Source: Gnetum montanum (lineage: Eukaryota > Streptophyta > Gnetopsida > Gnetales > Gnetaceae). Taken from it: a stretch of 40,668 nucleotides of DNA. Under the pieces are notes generated by a model, which had not been told where the DNA came from, did not search any database, and saw only the letters and a list, made by a program, of their open reading frames with translations. A program made the position numbers and the translations under genes. The DNA is taken from positions 126,868 to 167,535 of the forward strand of contig MNCI01017937.1 in the NCBI GenBank assembly GCA_015680685.1. Direction: 5' to 3'. The stretch's first letter is position 1, and each line of letters opens with the position of its first letter. This document shows positions 1-11,440 of this stretch, piece after piece.

Positions 1-735
1 TCCTATAGTATCAGACATAACCTAAGAAGGGTCTAAGTGTTCTTAAATTGGTTGGAGTTGGAAGTGTAGAAATTACCTTAACTTTTTCCACTTCCATTTT
101 AATTTCTTCTTTAGATATTATGTGACCTAAAACTACACCGCTTGTTACCATTGAATGACTCTATTTCTAACTCAATTTTGAGTTTTCTCTATGTGTCTAT
201 CCAAGAAATATTCTAATCATTCTATCATTTGTTCAAAAGTATCTCCATACAATGAAAAATCATCCATGAATAGTTCCATGTATTCCTCTAACATGTTAGA
301 GTAAATAGATATAATAGCTCTTTGGAAGGTAGTAGGTGCATTACAAAGACCAAAAGACATTCTTCTATAGGCAAAGGTATCATATAGACAAGTAAAATTT
401 GTTTTAAGTGAATATTTTGGAGTAATGGATAATTGATTATAGCCACTAAACCCATCCAACATTTCTAATATTTGGTCTATATTAAGTATATGAAAATGAT
501 CCTTTTTAGTACTTTGATAGTTTCCTATAATTCATACAAACTCTTCATTTACTTTTCTTTTTAGATACCACTATGATGGTTATAACTCATTCACTATTAG
601 TTATTGGATAAATAATCTCTTCCTTTCAAAGTTTCAAAATTTCATCTTTAATAATTTGCTTTAGGGTTGCGTTGATTCTCCTTGGAGGAATTCTAATAAG
701 TTTAACATTGCCTTCTTGTTATATGTGATGTTAAC
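1..735 (-). pseudogene. Element A reverse transcriptase domain (broken, partial)
   Basis: This is the RT part of a Ty3/gypsy polyprotein, which would copy element RNA into DNA inside virus-like particles. The clearest open stretch is 462-217 and contains LDGFSGYNQL, SFGLCNAPTTFQRA and the catalytic block FMDDFSLYG, a YxDD-type box with Phe at the first position as is usual in Athila-like RTs. Upstream, at about 730-530, the segments IKDEILKL and IIYPI and a degraded VVSKKK match the RT N-terminal region, with TGA and TAA stops and frame changes. Downstream of 217, the blocks VVLGHIISKEEIKMEVEKVK and LRPFLGYV belong to the RT/RNase H connection, which runs off the left edge. The frame is interrupted many times and cannot be functional. 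Confidence 0.9.
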
Positions 736-1129
736 ATATGTTACGTGAGATGCCATGCTTGAGATCTTCATAACTCCATGAAAACTCTTTGGATTTTCAT
801 TTTAATATTTTAATTAATTTCATATCTTGGTCAATTGTCAATTGAGAGTTTATTATTAGTGGTTTATTTTTATAAAGGAAAATGTACTTAAGGGTATTTG
901 GTAGTTGTTTAAGTCATAGAGAGTTACTAGTTGGTTGTTTAATATTATCCCCAATAATTATTGATCCTAAATTCAAAATCTAGTCCAAAAGATTTTGTTG
1001 TTCTTTAGTAGAAGAATCTAAAGATCCCTCATTAAAATTATTACGTATTAAATTTTTCCTATCTTTAGCCATGGCAAACGTTGGTATCAAATAAAGCATT
1101 CTAGCTTCTTTAATATCTTATTTTATCTT

Positions 1130-1495
1130 ATCTTCTTTTGCTTTATCAAATACATTAAGTATAAAAGTGAGGTTATCAAAAGTTAATTGAAGTTTCCCTA
1201 ACCTACAATGGATTATAGCATCAGTCATTACTAGACAAGGTTTTCCTAGGATAATCGAGAAAAAATATGGATCCTTAACTTCCAACACAATAAAAAGCTG
1301 TTGGATATTTTTCCTTTTCTGCTTTCACTATTATGTTTTTAACTATTCCTATATGGTTAATAGTTGAGCCATCAGCCAAGAAAATTGACATACTTATTTC
1401 CCTAATATTTTCTAGGTTTAATGCCTCAGCCATTTCATTTGACATAATGTTGATACTTATGTCTAAATATAGAAGGAATTTTTGATTCTTTTGTC
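1130..1495 (-). pseudogene. Element A aspartic protease domain (broken)
   Basis: Translated on the minus strand, this stretch reads like the retropepsin domain of Athila-type elements. An ISINIMSNEMAEALNL block stands where DLGASVSLMP is expected. It is followed by ADGSTINHIGIVKNIIVK (substrate-loop region) and, after a frame change, the IILGKPCLVMTDAIIHCRLG type C-terminal motif. The catalytic Asp triad region has lost its normal DxGA form. The domain sits between gag (to the right) and RT (to the left), as expected. It is identified by pattern only, but the order and the IILG motif make the assignment fairly secure. Confidence 0.7.
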
Positions 1496-2269
1496 ATTGA
1501 TTTTTATAGGAATAGTTGGGACTTGTGGATCTTGATACTTTGGAATCTCATAACTTTGTACTGGTTGTTATAAATTATCTATTAAATATACTTGTCCAGG
1601 GATTTTTTCTTTTCTTCTTTTTGTACATAATTTCCTTAAGTATTTTATGTAAAGTGGAGTATCGTTTATGGTTTGTTCAAGTAGAATATGAAAATACAAT
1701 TTCCTAAAATTTTTCTTAATATGTGCCTTAGTTGAAAAATCCTCCTTTAATCATTTAGAAAATGATGGTAAGAGTATTTTCCTAATTACTAGTGATGATT
1801 GAGATATTGAATGTTGCCTTCTTAACTCCTCCTCCACTTGTTTCCTAATTACCTTCTCATCCTCTATAGGTATTTCATGTTTCTTAAGTGACCTATCTTC
1901 TAGTTGTACCTCTTTAACTTGGTCCTTAAAACTAGCTGACTTATTAGGTTTGGGTTCTATAGACTCTCCACTTCTTGTAGTTATGAAATTTAGTTTTTCT
2001 TTGCCTTTTCTTTGATTTTTGGAGTTAGATTAAAGTTGGGATGGTAATTCACTTTTAGGTAAATCTTGGAATCATCTTTTAGTTTTAGCTACAAACAACC
2101 CATTTTCTTTAATAAAAGGCATTAAGCATTAGGTTAAATGAATCAAGTACTCATTAGTTGGGTTTCTAAATGATCTAAACTTATTTTGAGGCATTGGTGC
2201 TAGGTTTTGATAGAAAAATATTCATTTAAATGCATAAGGAGTTTGGTTTTTACTTTATTGAAAATCTCT

Positions 2270-3671
2270 AACTACTTACTGGAATTATTCATTACAATAC
2301 ACTAAGGTTGGACAAGTTGTGATGTCATGTTTCTTGTTTCCACAAATGAAGAATTCCATGAATATTTGTATTAATTGATGGGCTGAGAATCCATGATTGA
2401 AATTTCTAATACATAATCCTCTTAACCTATCGAAGGAACTCTCATAGTTCTCATCTTCATTTTGTTTAAAACTCATCAGTTGTGTCCTATGGATATATAA
2501 CATATCATTAGAGAGGGAACATTGAATGAATGCTATCTTGAAATATTCCCATGAGCCTACTTGGGTTCTTAAGGTTTGGAGCCAAAAATCATCCTTATCT
2601 TTTAAAGTGAATTTAAACGCTATCACTTTTTATTCTATCTTTACCTTTTGGTGCTAACATGGCTACCATGGTTTCAAATTTTTGAGCATGAGTTATCGGC
2701 TCTTCATCATTAGTTCTCCTAAATATGGGTAATAAATGGGAGTCTTTAACTTCTACATTTCTTCCTAGGAAAAATCCTAATGATACTTGAGGAATAGTAG
2801 GTTTCCTTCTATTTTATAAATCTCCTAAGGTTTGACATTGGTATGCTTTCCCTATAGAAAAATTAGAGCTCATGTTGTAAAAGAAAGAGGAATTCAGCTT
2901 TGAGAGTTAGTGAGAGGTACATGGTATGATGGAGATCTAAGTGTAAATAAGGAAGCACCTATGATTAAGATAGGAATTGGATTAGATATTAAAATAGAGG
3001 TGGTTACTGTGGTAAGAGAACTTTAGAAGTTTAAGACACTTATCTGCTGAGTAGCATCTCTTAAAGTGGTTATATGGCTTAATATTTGAGTAATGGTAGG
3101 AGTTTGCTCTTGGGAAATAGTAATTGTAATTGGATTTGTTGACTCCATTCTTATATTTAGTGTATCTAGGAGAGGATTGAATGTTATTGAAAATGAAAAT
3201 TGAGTTGCTGGCTCACTTGGTACAGCAATTTCTATTAGTTTTTCAATTTTAGTTTCTTTCTTATTTGGTTCTTCTGTAATAAGAGGTTGTAAAATTTGTT
3301 CTAACGCCTAAATTCATTGAGTTAAACTTACTTCTTGACTAGCTAAAATCTAGTCAATTCTCCTAGTATTATTTTGTATAAATTATTGTCTTTCACCAAC
3401 CAATTGAGTTAATTGAATTTCAAATTCTTCTTGGTTACTAATTGAGATTCTTCGATTTATAGGAGTTACAGGAGTTTCAAAAGTTTTAGGGATTCTAGTG
3501 GAAGTTTCTCTATGTCTTTCTAATTCATCCAATTCTAGATTAAGCCTTTTTTTATTTGGGCTCTTCTAGAATATATTCCAAGTTAGTTACTATAGTTCAT
3601 TCATAAAAACTTTTATTATTTCTAGGAGGTTTTATTTGAGTTGGGTTCTTAGGTTGCTTATTAGATGTCAT
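2270..3671 (-). pseudogene. Element A gag (nucleocapsid/capsid) pseudogene
   Basis: The gag reading starts at an ATG at 3671 (MTSNKQPKNP...), about 390 bases after the PBS. A low-complexity Ser/Thr/Ile/Pro-rich N-terminal part follows, with several stops and at least one frameshift. The capsid-like core is open at 2626-2285. It contains FTLKDKDDFWLQTL, a SWEYFKIAF block and an NYESSFDRLRGLC block, which match the plant retrotransposon gag domain (core FSLKDKAxxWL...TWEELxxxF...ESLxxAWERFKxL). Near its end the CGNKKHDITTC segment is the remnant of a CCHC zinc knuckle whose first Cys is gone. Upstream and downstream neighbours (PBS, protease) agree. Confidence 0.85.
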
Positions 3672-4059
3672 TAAGAATTAATAAGTACATTCTTCCTTGA
3701 CACATTTGTGAGCAAGTCATCCTAGAAATTTACAAATAGTTTTTACCACACCCATTAATCATGGCTTAAAGGAAGTTTTGTTATAACTTTATTCAATCTT
3801 AGGAACTAAAGGAACAAACTCTTATAATTTGTCATGTACTTTTTCCTCAATTTTAATTTTATTAATTTTCTTTTTACATAAAAAATAATTAAAAGAAACC
3901 ATTACTAAAAAATAAAATATAAAATAGAAAAAAATAAAAAAAGAAAGAATACATAGCTTTTTGTTCGTGAAGACTAATTACCAATTCAAAGAGAAAAATA
4001 ATCTAACTACTAAAATAAAAGCATACTAAACCCGTGATGAAGATTAACTTTGTTGGCCT

Positions 4060-4076
4060 TCCTAGCAATGATACCA
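4060..4076 (-). promoter_or_regulatory. Element A primer-binding site
   Basis: On the minus strand, just inside the LTR, the sequence TGGTATCATTGCTAGGA can be read as a decayed form of the TGGCGCCGTTGCCGGGGA primer-binding site usual in Athila-like elements. It continues into AGGCCAACAAAG. It lies 3 bases from the LTR end at 4080. The tRNA assignment is from memory of the family and was not computed. Confidence 0.7.
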
Positions 4077-4079
4077 AAT

Positions 4080-4413
4080 TGATGAGCTAGCTAAAATTTG
4101 GTGCTAGATTACCTTTTTTGTAGCAATGTCACCTTGTCTATGATCAACTTGTGAGTTGTATTTATGAAGGAATGGTTGAAAGTTAAAGAAGCATTAAGAA
4201 AAATAGTTAATTAAATTCAATCCCAATTAAGTCCCATACTTATGACTATTAGTCATAGGTTAAATCATAAATTATCATTCTAACTTTTAAATTAAGTTTA
4301 AGAATGAAATTTAATGATTAAAGCAATTTTAATTTAGTAAGTATAAAATAAAAATTTCAAAGAGCACAAGAAAGATATCACCTAATCTATGATTCTTCCT
4401 CGTTGTCTCCACA
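4080..4413 (-). repeat. Element A 5' LTR (334 bp)
   Basis: On the minus strand the segment starts TGTGGAGACAACG and ends GCTAGCTCATCA, i.e. TG...CA ends, and is followed at once by the PBS. A TATA-like CATAAATA lies at 4166-4159 about 80 bases before the LTR end, which gives a plausible U3/R arrangement. The partner LTR lies outside the window, so the ends rest on the TG/CA rule, the PBS on one side and resumed element 1 homology on the other. 334 bp is short for an Athila-type LTR. Confidence 0.7.
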
Positions 4414-6215
4414 GTACGAAATGTTGGGTGTAAGGATAGGTCTAAGTACACAAGGTTGCTTATGAAGCCCTCTGAGCTTATAGAACAATTGCCTAAAGAA
4501 AATCGTATACAACATAAGAAATTGTTTGAAAAAGGTTGTGAGAGGCATGATCATATTTGTGACATAGCTAGAGATCCAACAATGGCTACCAAAGACAATC
4601 TAAAGTTACCAAGGTACTTTAGATTGGATAGGTTTTTCAATGATCATCAAATGGTTGGTCATGATACTAATTTTTACCTAGAATTAAAGAATGATCTCTA
4701 GAAGATGATAGAACTTAGAGAGTTGGTATTGAATGAGCCCAACTCTCCAAGCAGCAACAACAACTCTTATACTATAGCCTCATTCATAGAAACCAAATGG
4801 TCTAATCCTCCTACGAAACCATTTGTCATTAGAGTATCATCACAACCCAAAAACAAAAAGCCTAGAGAGCCCCTTGTCATACAAGTATTACCTATTTTGG
4901 CCTCCAAGAAGCCTTTTTTCATATGTGTCCCACCTTTAGTGGCATCAACTTCACAACTAAGACCAAGAGTTACCAACCCTTCAAAGCCTAAGGAATTCTT
5001 TGTTATCTAGGTCCCTTCACCTTCAACAAGCAAGCCTATAACAATCCATGAACTAAGCCCACCTATAGTGGCCCACAACTTAGAGGTTAGCAAGAAACCA
5101 TCATCACAATAGTGATGAAAATAACCTATCACTAATCCAACAACCAAACCCATTGAAGATAACCAATAACAAAAGGCTTCAAACAAATCAAGGCCTATGC
5201 AAAGACCAACTACACCTATGGACAAGGGGCCCAATGCACATACATCAAAAACTAAGCTAAAATTCTAGGGAGGTTGGAGGGAGTTAGAACCACTAATGTT
5301 GAAAAATCATATGTTAATGGAAAAAGTTTCCTCACAACAATGGAGTAAGTCAAAAAATCATTAAAGTAGAAGAACACATCACCAAACTTATATGACTTCG
5401 TCATGACTTTTCCAGCACATAGGGATGCACTAGCTTAAGTGGTAACCTCTATCTTTATGTGTAGAGACATGCCCACAAATGAAGAATTAATCCAATTCAT
5501 TGAGCAAGCTTCACTTATAGAAAATGAGCATCAACCTTTGCTCCACTTCTATGATAGTGATGTGAAGATTGACTCTTGAATTGGAGAGTTTCTATCTGCT
5601 CCTCTCCTCATCACTATATGTGTTGGAAGATGCAAAGTTCATCATATTAATGTGGATAATGGGGTAGTAACTAATGTGATACCATTTTCTATTATTGACA
5701 AACTAGGCTTAATTGAGAATATACAAAAAACCACTACCTTAGCACTCAAGTTATTTAATGACTCATGAGTAGCAGTGCAAGGTTCCATCTCTTTGGATTT
5801 TGTGGTTGGTGAGAAATTCCCTACACCTACTAGCTTCCTAGTAGTTGAAGAGATACCTAGCTTCAACTTGATCTTAGGAGGATCATGGTTAGCTAGGCTT
5901 TACATGGTCTCATCTCCTATACACCAGGAGATCCATTTACTATATGATGGAGGGGAAATTATGGTCTATGGAGACAATGTGTCAGTACCATTAATTAACT
6001 ATGTCAACATTGATTGAGGTTTAAAGGTGGAGTTTCAAGATGAAACTCCTAATACTTAGGCTGGGACCACCAACAAAGATAATAACAATGCTAGGAATAT
6101 CAACTTTGCAACATGGGGTGGCCAATAGAAATGCATAGAGATGATAAGCATTAGATCATGCCAAAGAAGCTCCTTGATCTATCAAAGGTCAAGAAACAAG
6201 TTCATAGTAAATGTC
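4414..6215 (+). pseudogene. Element 1 gag C-terminus and protease (broken)
   Basis: The first block (from about 4456) contains the residues RYFRLDRFFNDHQMVGHD, which parallel RSFKLDRFCDYHQLCGHD in element 3, a nucleocapsid-like C-x2-H...GHD box with its Cys lost here. A linker follows with four spaced copies of a [KE]PF-V-I-x-V-P-like motif (4815-5010). The protease is recognisable at about 5630-5990: VDNGVVTNVIP in place of the VDDGAATNVIP active site, then FNLILGGSWLARL and SSPIHQEIHL. The catalytic DSG-type triplet is degraded to DNG. The C-terminal tail ends near 6215 (VKKQVHSK), at the same point where the element 3 frame ends. Stops are scattered and frames change. No RT follows. Confidence 0.85.
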
Positions 6216-6307
6216 TTATTCCCTCTTTGGTTAACAACTGGTTGTTTACTTTTGTGATATTATATCATATTTTAACACTAGTATGGATTGTAGAAGTTAG
6301 AAAGGCC

Positions 6308-6344
6308 GGGGGGGGGGGGGGGGGGCGGGGTGTGTGTGTGTGTG
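6308..6344. repeat. G18 homopolymer followed by (TG)7
   Basis: Eighteen consecutive G (6308-6325), one C, four G, then seven TG units. A simple-sequence tract in the element 1 spacer. Its length in an assembly is unreliable. Confidence 0.95.
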
Positions 6345-6438
6345 GATGATGTGGGGAGGATGATAAATAAGTTTTGTAAATCAAACCTTTATAAAAAAAA
6401 GCACACACACAAATTTACATAGTTCTCCAACGTGGGTA

Positions 6439-6518
6439 CTCCCAAAATGTGGTTGGAGGGTCCACACAAGTACACCTTCGAACTTTGGTGCTCCCAAAAT
6501 GTGGTTGGAGGGTCCACA
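6439..6518. repeat. 28-base direct repeat, period 52
   Basis: The 28 bases 6439-6466 recur exactly at 6491-6518 (core CCCAAAATGTGGTTGGAG). The 24 bases between show no close resemblance to the repeat. Confidence 0.95.
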
Positions 6519-6889
6519 TCCTATATAGTTGTCAAGTCCTACTTTGAAGTGTTGTACTATAGCACCAATAACTCAAACCTACAAGGTCCCATCAGGCTTG
6601 GAAATGTGGTTTCAAGGCTTCCAAAACCTTTACAATCTTGAGCTCCACACTAGAGTGTTGTGTCATAGTAGCAACAACTCAATGTCTTAGGATCTAGACA
6701 AGCTCAAGTACATTAATCCTATAGGGCAATAAGAAGAAGAATTATAAGGAATAATTGCAACTTAATTTCATGATCCTTGCATAGTTCAATATAGCACACT
6801 TTACAAAACCAAAATTAATAGACAATGAGTAGCAACAAATAATTTAATGATTACAAATGATTGTACAATGAATACAACAATTCTTGATC

Positions 6890-7398
6890 TTTTTCCAATG
6901 CATGTCAAGTCTTCTTATAGCTTCCATGTTGCTAAATCCTTCTCAAAACTTGTGTAATGGCTAGCGAATAGTCACTAACAGTCATGGGGGATGTATTTCT
7001 CATGTTTAAGATGTCTCTTTGAATTTCCCTTCAAATCTAGGAAGATGTCTTTGTTTCCTAAAAGATGTCTTTCTAAATTCTCCATTTTGGAAGATGTCTT
7101 TCTATATTTGGTTTGAATTCTATAAATACATCATTTTCTCATCAAAGACATATTTTTCTGGGGAAAGAAATATTTCTATTTTTGAAGATGTTTTTCTAAT
7201 TTTTTTTTGAGTTCACCCGAAATCTGCTAAAAGATATCTTTCTTCATCTTCCTTTTCATGATGAATCCTTCATTTATTATCCATAGTCTTGTCCAATCTA
7301 AGTTCCTATCTTACAATCACAACAATAACACAACTAAGAAAACAAACTTGTTTTAATTTTTCTTAATATTTTGACATACTAAAACCATACAGTCCACA
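6890..7398 (-). repeat. Element B 3' LTR
   Basis: Directly repeated at 11551-12076. The right edge is set by CCACA (TGTGG on the minus strand) next to the purine tract. The left edge is approximate (6885-6891), because homology to the other LTR fades there. It contains several copies of an AGATGTCTTT motif. Confidence 0.8.
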
Positions 7399-7415
7399 AT
7401 TTCCCCCTTTTTAGT
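7399..7415 (-). promoter_or_regulatory. Element B polypurine tract
   Basis: On the minus strand AAAAAGGGGGAAAT lies directly upstream of the 3' LTR start TGTGGACTG, the expected place for the plus-strand primer of reverse transcription. Confidence 0.8.
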
Positions 7416-7839
7416 AATGTCCAAAACTCAAGAAAATGGGTTATCTTAGCCTTGCACAATACTTCTCCTCCTTTTTGGACATAACAAAAAAGGTCAAACC
7501 TATAGAGATATTTCAATATATATACACAATTATCATAAAATATGTTCTAAGAAAAGCATAAAGACATAGATAGTCCTATGGTAGCCACAAATTAGGAGAA
7601 GCATGGAGGATCAATAGGACACGAGTAAAGTAAACGAGGTAGAATAAAAATCAATAGACCACACAAAGATAACCAAAAAACACATGATCTCTTCATAGCC
7701 ATCCACAAAATGTTTTACATGAAACTATCCATAAGCATCTTTGAGTACAGCTATCCGCGAATTAATCAAATATGTGCAAAGTTTCAAAATCACATACATG
7801 GGAGCCACAAAATGTCTCATCCTTTTTTATCACCAAAAG

Positions 7840-9460
7840 AAGAGAACAACAAACTTGTTGAGGTTTCAATCACTAACCTTGGTAGCAACCTTAGATTTAG
7901 AATCCATCATTACTTGATATGGATATAAGTCTCCCCCTCATTTTCATAAATACTAGTGCTAGGATGGTTGAATTTCTAAGTGTCCTCACTTGAGGACTTA
8001 ACTCATTGCACTGGAGCCTGCCTAGGAAGAAGCTTCACTTGAAATTTAGAGAAAGCTAGTGGAGCTAGCAGCTCCTGAATAAGAACCCATTGGGATGTGG
8101 TTCCAAAGATGCTCTCCATAGTGAATTGCTCAAAAGCGCTAGGAGCATTAGCATGATATGGAGTAGTAGAAGTAGAAAGAATTGGAATATGATGCTTTGA
8201 CTACTGCATGGAGGCATGGTGCTCCCCCTAAACACTAGCTTCAAGGTGTCTTGAGCTTAGAATTTGACTCCATCCCTAAGTCATCTATGCATGAGGGACC
8301 TACTTTTGAAGAATGGCATGGATAAACAGAAGCATCCTCCTCATTGTCAGAGATGGAAGGAGTAGTGACCTCCTTAAATACCTATCCATTAGACAGAAGA
8401 GGGATCCCAACCTCATCTAAGCTCTTGAGAAAGTAAGAGAGATTTCTCTCAAGCTTTCCAATGGCTTGGGCAATGGGTCTAAATATCCTCTTCAGAGAGG
8501 AAGTAATTTAAGCTCTAGAAGATTTTGATCTTTTCAACTATGGTGAGGCCTCCTTCTGTTGTTTTGGTAATATGGTGCTATATCCTACTACTACTATGTG
8601 AGAAGAAATTTTTTTCTTTGCATACTCATTAAGACTCCACTTTTCTTTGAACAAAGAAAACTTTGGAATAGGTACATCCTTCTGATGGATCAAAATGTTG
8701 ATGAGGTAAGGGTGCCTAAGGATTCTCTCCATGGCATAGAGGCTTAGAATATCTTGGCAAAGAGTGTGCCCCAGATCTAATGGTAATCCTATAAGCAAAA
8801 AATATAGTACATAGCCTTAGGCTAGTGATAGATAACTATAACTTTCTCTCTTTACCATCATATTATACAATACAATATGTGACAAGGTGGAGGTACCTAA
8901 AGTCATCTTGCTTCACTCAATGTGACCCCAATCAAAAGACATATCTCTCCCAAGGAAAATGTCAAAAAATTTATCATGAGCTATAGGCATAATACTATTT
9001 GTGTAAATGTCATGCATAGATTCTATATTAACTTGGAAGACACCACAACTGGAAATACCCAGAAGTGCATTAAGAATTTAAGGAGATACTTCAACAACAA
9101 TCCCACTAACCATGCATGCAAAAGGCCCCACAATAGCATTAAAAAATAATGATGGTGGTTCTTGTTGTCTCAAACCTATGTTAAGCACCCATACTTTGAA
9201 ATTGGGGCATGTATGAAGGTGGTACACTACTAAAACTTCCTCTTGCATGGTTCTTGGATGGATTTTTGGATGTGCCAATATTCTTGTGGGCCATCTCTAG
9301 CAAAATTTTTGTGAATGATGGATCCCTAGTCATCTCTGTGGGATCTTTGTGAAGGAATATGATAGAAATGGGGGTTTTGTCTTTTATAATTATGGGTAAC
9401 CAAGGACCTTGAATGAGAAAGAAGATGTATTTTTCAATAGAAAGATGTCTTTTTTGCATC
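7840..9460 (-). pseudogene. Unrecognised ORF remnant in element B
   Basis: Between gag and the 3' LTR, where copia pol should be, the minus strand carries stretches of protein-like sequence that I do not recognise. The pieces are 9459-9181, 9278-9078 and 8798-8538 (blocks such as SLYAMERILRHPYLINILIH and FKEKWSLNEYAKK), then an acidic, Ser-rich tail around 8400-8200. Frames change and stops intervene. Nothing resembles integrase, RT or RNase H. It could be a captured gene, an element-specific extra ORF, or chance open frames in decayed DNA. The last 300 bases before the LTR show nothing. Confidence 0.35.
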
Positions 9461-9859
9461 TAAAAGATACAATAGACATCTTTCATTTATTGAAGACGTA
9501 TTTCTTGCAACAAACAAAAACTCTGAGAGATGTTTTTATTCTACCAATGATGTCTTGGTAGAGATGTCTTTTACTTTTGAAATATGTCTTTCTTCAAAAG
9601 TAAAGATGAGGCCTTGGAAGGGTACTGCTATTTTATAGTCTTAATTAAACCTTGAAAATAGAAAGAAAAACTGGCCTCTACCTACCTATCATGTTGTTAG
9701 AAGATGATGGTATCTAAAGAGCTAAAGAATGTGTTTTCTCTTTTGAGGAATCTCCTTTGAACCAAACTTCCTCAATGTCTAATGCATGACTTCCTCTTAC
9801 AAATTTGTAAGAGCAAGTATCCTAATGCCCTTGGTCCTATTTAATTCTCCATTCCCTTT

Positions 9860-11440
9860 TAACAACCTTACTCCTTCGGGTTGACTTCCAATCTTCTTTG
9901 TGATCCTACATAAAACCCTTTCTNCGGGTTGACTTCCAATCTTCTTTGTGATCCTACATAAAACCCTTTCTTGATGTACTTTGATAAAACCAAGGAATCT
10001 TGTGATATGTCCATGTACTCATATGATAAAAATTTAGATTGCATTTCCATTTTTTATGTCCAATATTATTACAATAATAACATCTAATTGGAAAAATAAT
10101 TATAAGGACCAAACCTTTAAGGAGTTTTATGTTGGACAAAAGCTTCCCTTGATGTAAAGTCCTTATTTCGTGATGGTTCCTCTTCTTGATGGTAGCATCC
10201 AAGTCCACATTTGTCTTATGAGCTTCTCCCTTGTCTAAGAATCATTTGAAAAGACTCTTTTCCTTTCATTCACTATCCTAACATTAGTAGGTTCTTCTTT
10301 CATATGCTTAGATGATTTGGTGCCTTAATGTCTAAGAATTATTTATTAAGGTTAGAAATAGTTAAGTTTAATGAGGATATCTCTAGATGTTTAGAATTGA
10401 CTTGTTTATTTAACTTGGTGTAAAGATTTTAAAAATTTAAAAGTTTTTTACATAATAAATCAAACCTTTAATCGTCATTTAGTTCATCGTCTAATGAATC
10501 ATCATTATTGATAGTCATGCAGATGAGGTGAGAATTTTTTACATCAGGCTCTAGTTCTTCACTCTCTTCCCCATCATCCCAACTTGTATAAAAGTTGGTC
10601 TTCTTTCCTTCTTCAAGGGATTTATTCTTGTATTGCGTTTTGAAGGTACTAGGACATTCAGAGGTTACATGGCCTTTACCTTCACACATCAAACATTCTA
10701 TAGAAGAAAAATCTAAATTAGAGTTTAAAAATTTCTTACCTCTTTCTTTACCTTTATTCTAATTGAATATTTGTAGATATGCTCCTTTTTTCTTCCTAGA
10801 AACTAGTTGTTGTAGCTTTCTAGTGAAAAAGGTAATCTCCTCATCTTCACTACCCTCTTCATGATCATTGAGTTCCTTCTCCTTTAAAGTAGTCTTTATG
10901 GAAATCAGACTTTCATGAATAGCTCCTTCACTTATGAGATTCATTTCATAAGTGAGGAGAGAACTTTGAAGCTCTTAAAATTTTAAGGTTAAGAAGTCTT
11001 TGATTTCTTCCATCTCTGTGACCTTAGGCCTGAACTCTAATTGTAGAGTTTTGATCATTGTGATGATGATGTCACTTTCAGGAAAATCTTTTCCGATTTT
11101 TCTAATGGTTACAACAAGATTGTTAGCTTTAGAAAACTAATTCTTGATTTTCTCACATTCTCACAATTTGCGTTTATCATATTCACATTGTAGAACTAAT
11201 AATTTTGATTGCTTAACAATAGAGGTTCCTTCATAAGTAGCTTCTAAAGTTTTCCAAATTTCTTTGGCATTTTTACATCCTATTACCGTATTGAATTCAA
11301 ATTTATTCAATGCATAATATAAATTTTTTTTCTTTTGAATCAAACATGAACTTATATTTTTCCTCTTAAAACCATTTGTTGCAAGCCTCGATGATCTCAG
11401 TGGTGTGTTGAAGGATGGAGCGTAGCCTTCCAAGATTGAT
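9860..11440 (-). pseudogene. Element B copia-type gag (broken)
   Basis: On the minus strand 11433-11161 contains YYALNKFEFNTVIGCKNAKE, IWKTLEATYEG and VKQSKLLVLQCEY, a close match in pattern to the UBN2-type gag domain of Ty1/copia (SIRE-like) elements. The segment 10944-10759 follows with TFFTRKLQQLVSRKKKG (the LVSRKF region). At 10692 the CEGKGHVTSECPS zinc knuckle (the first Cys is Met here) leads into an acidic stretch. A second knuckle, CYYCNNIGHKKWKC, lies at about 10080-10040, with the spacing and position of the second finger in SIRE-type gag. Frames shift between these blocks and stops occur. Immediately downstream is a duplicated segment around an N at 9924. Confidence 0.88.
9877..9971. 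repeat. Perfect 47-base tandem duplication around a single N
   Basis: Bases 9877-9923 and 9925-9971 are identical and separated by one N at 9924. This is what results when two contigs that overlap by 47 bases are joined with a placeholder base instead of being merged. It is more likely an assembly artefact than a biological repeat. Confidence 0.9.

Larger units (their letters stand above)
1..4413 (-). mobile_element. Element A: Athila-like Ty3/gypsy retrotransposon, 5' portion
   Basis: Read on the minus strand the order is LTR (4413-4080), primer-binding site, gag, protease, reverse transcriptase, as in a Ty3/gypsy element. RNase H, integrase and the 3' LTR would lie left of the window. All reading frames carry stops and frameshifts, so the copy is dead. 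The gag and RT motifs and the PBS resemble the Athila branch of non-chromovirus plant elements. Its LTR ends exactly where homology to the gag of element 1 begins (4414), so A appears to have inserted into that gene. Base composition is strongly AT-rich with few CpG, which fits an old methylated copy. Confidence 0.85.
4414..6889 (+). mobile_element. Element 1, left part: gag-protease of a Tat/Ogre-like element
   Basis: This segment is colinear with element 3 from about 36395 to 38330, from the gag C-terminal region through protease into the spacer. It begins exactly at the end of the element A LTR and stops at the left LTR of copia-like element B, so its continuation is inferred to resume at 12077. 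GTACG at 4414-4418 would be the target-site copy of the A insertion; the other copy is outside the window. Its 5' LTR and gag N-terminus must lie left of the window. Confidence 0.75.
6216..6889. other. Spacer of element 1, left part; no gene seen
   Basis: Non-coding DNA between the protease end and copia element B. It holds a G homopolymer with a TG run (6308-6344), a 28-base direct repeat of period 52 (6439-6518) and an imperfect repeat of about 107 bases around 6540-6700 (GTGTTG...AGTAGCAACAACTCAA versus GTGTTG...ATAGCACCAATAACTCAA). No RT or other domain is visible, in contrast with the usual gag-PR-RT order. Confidence 0.6.
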
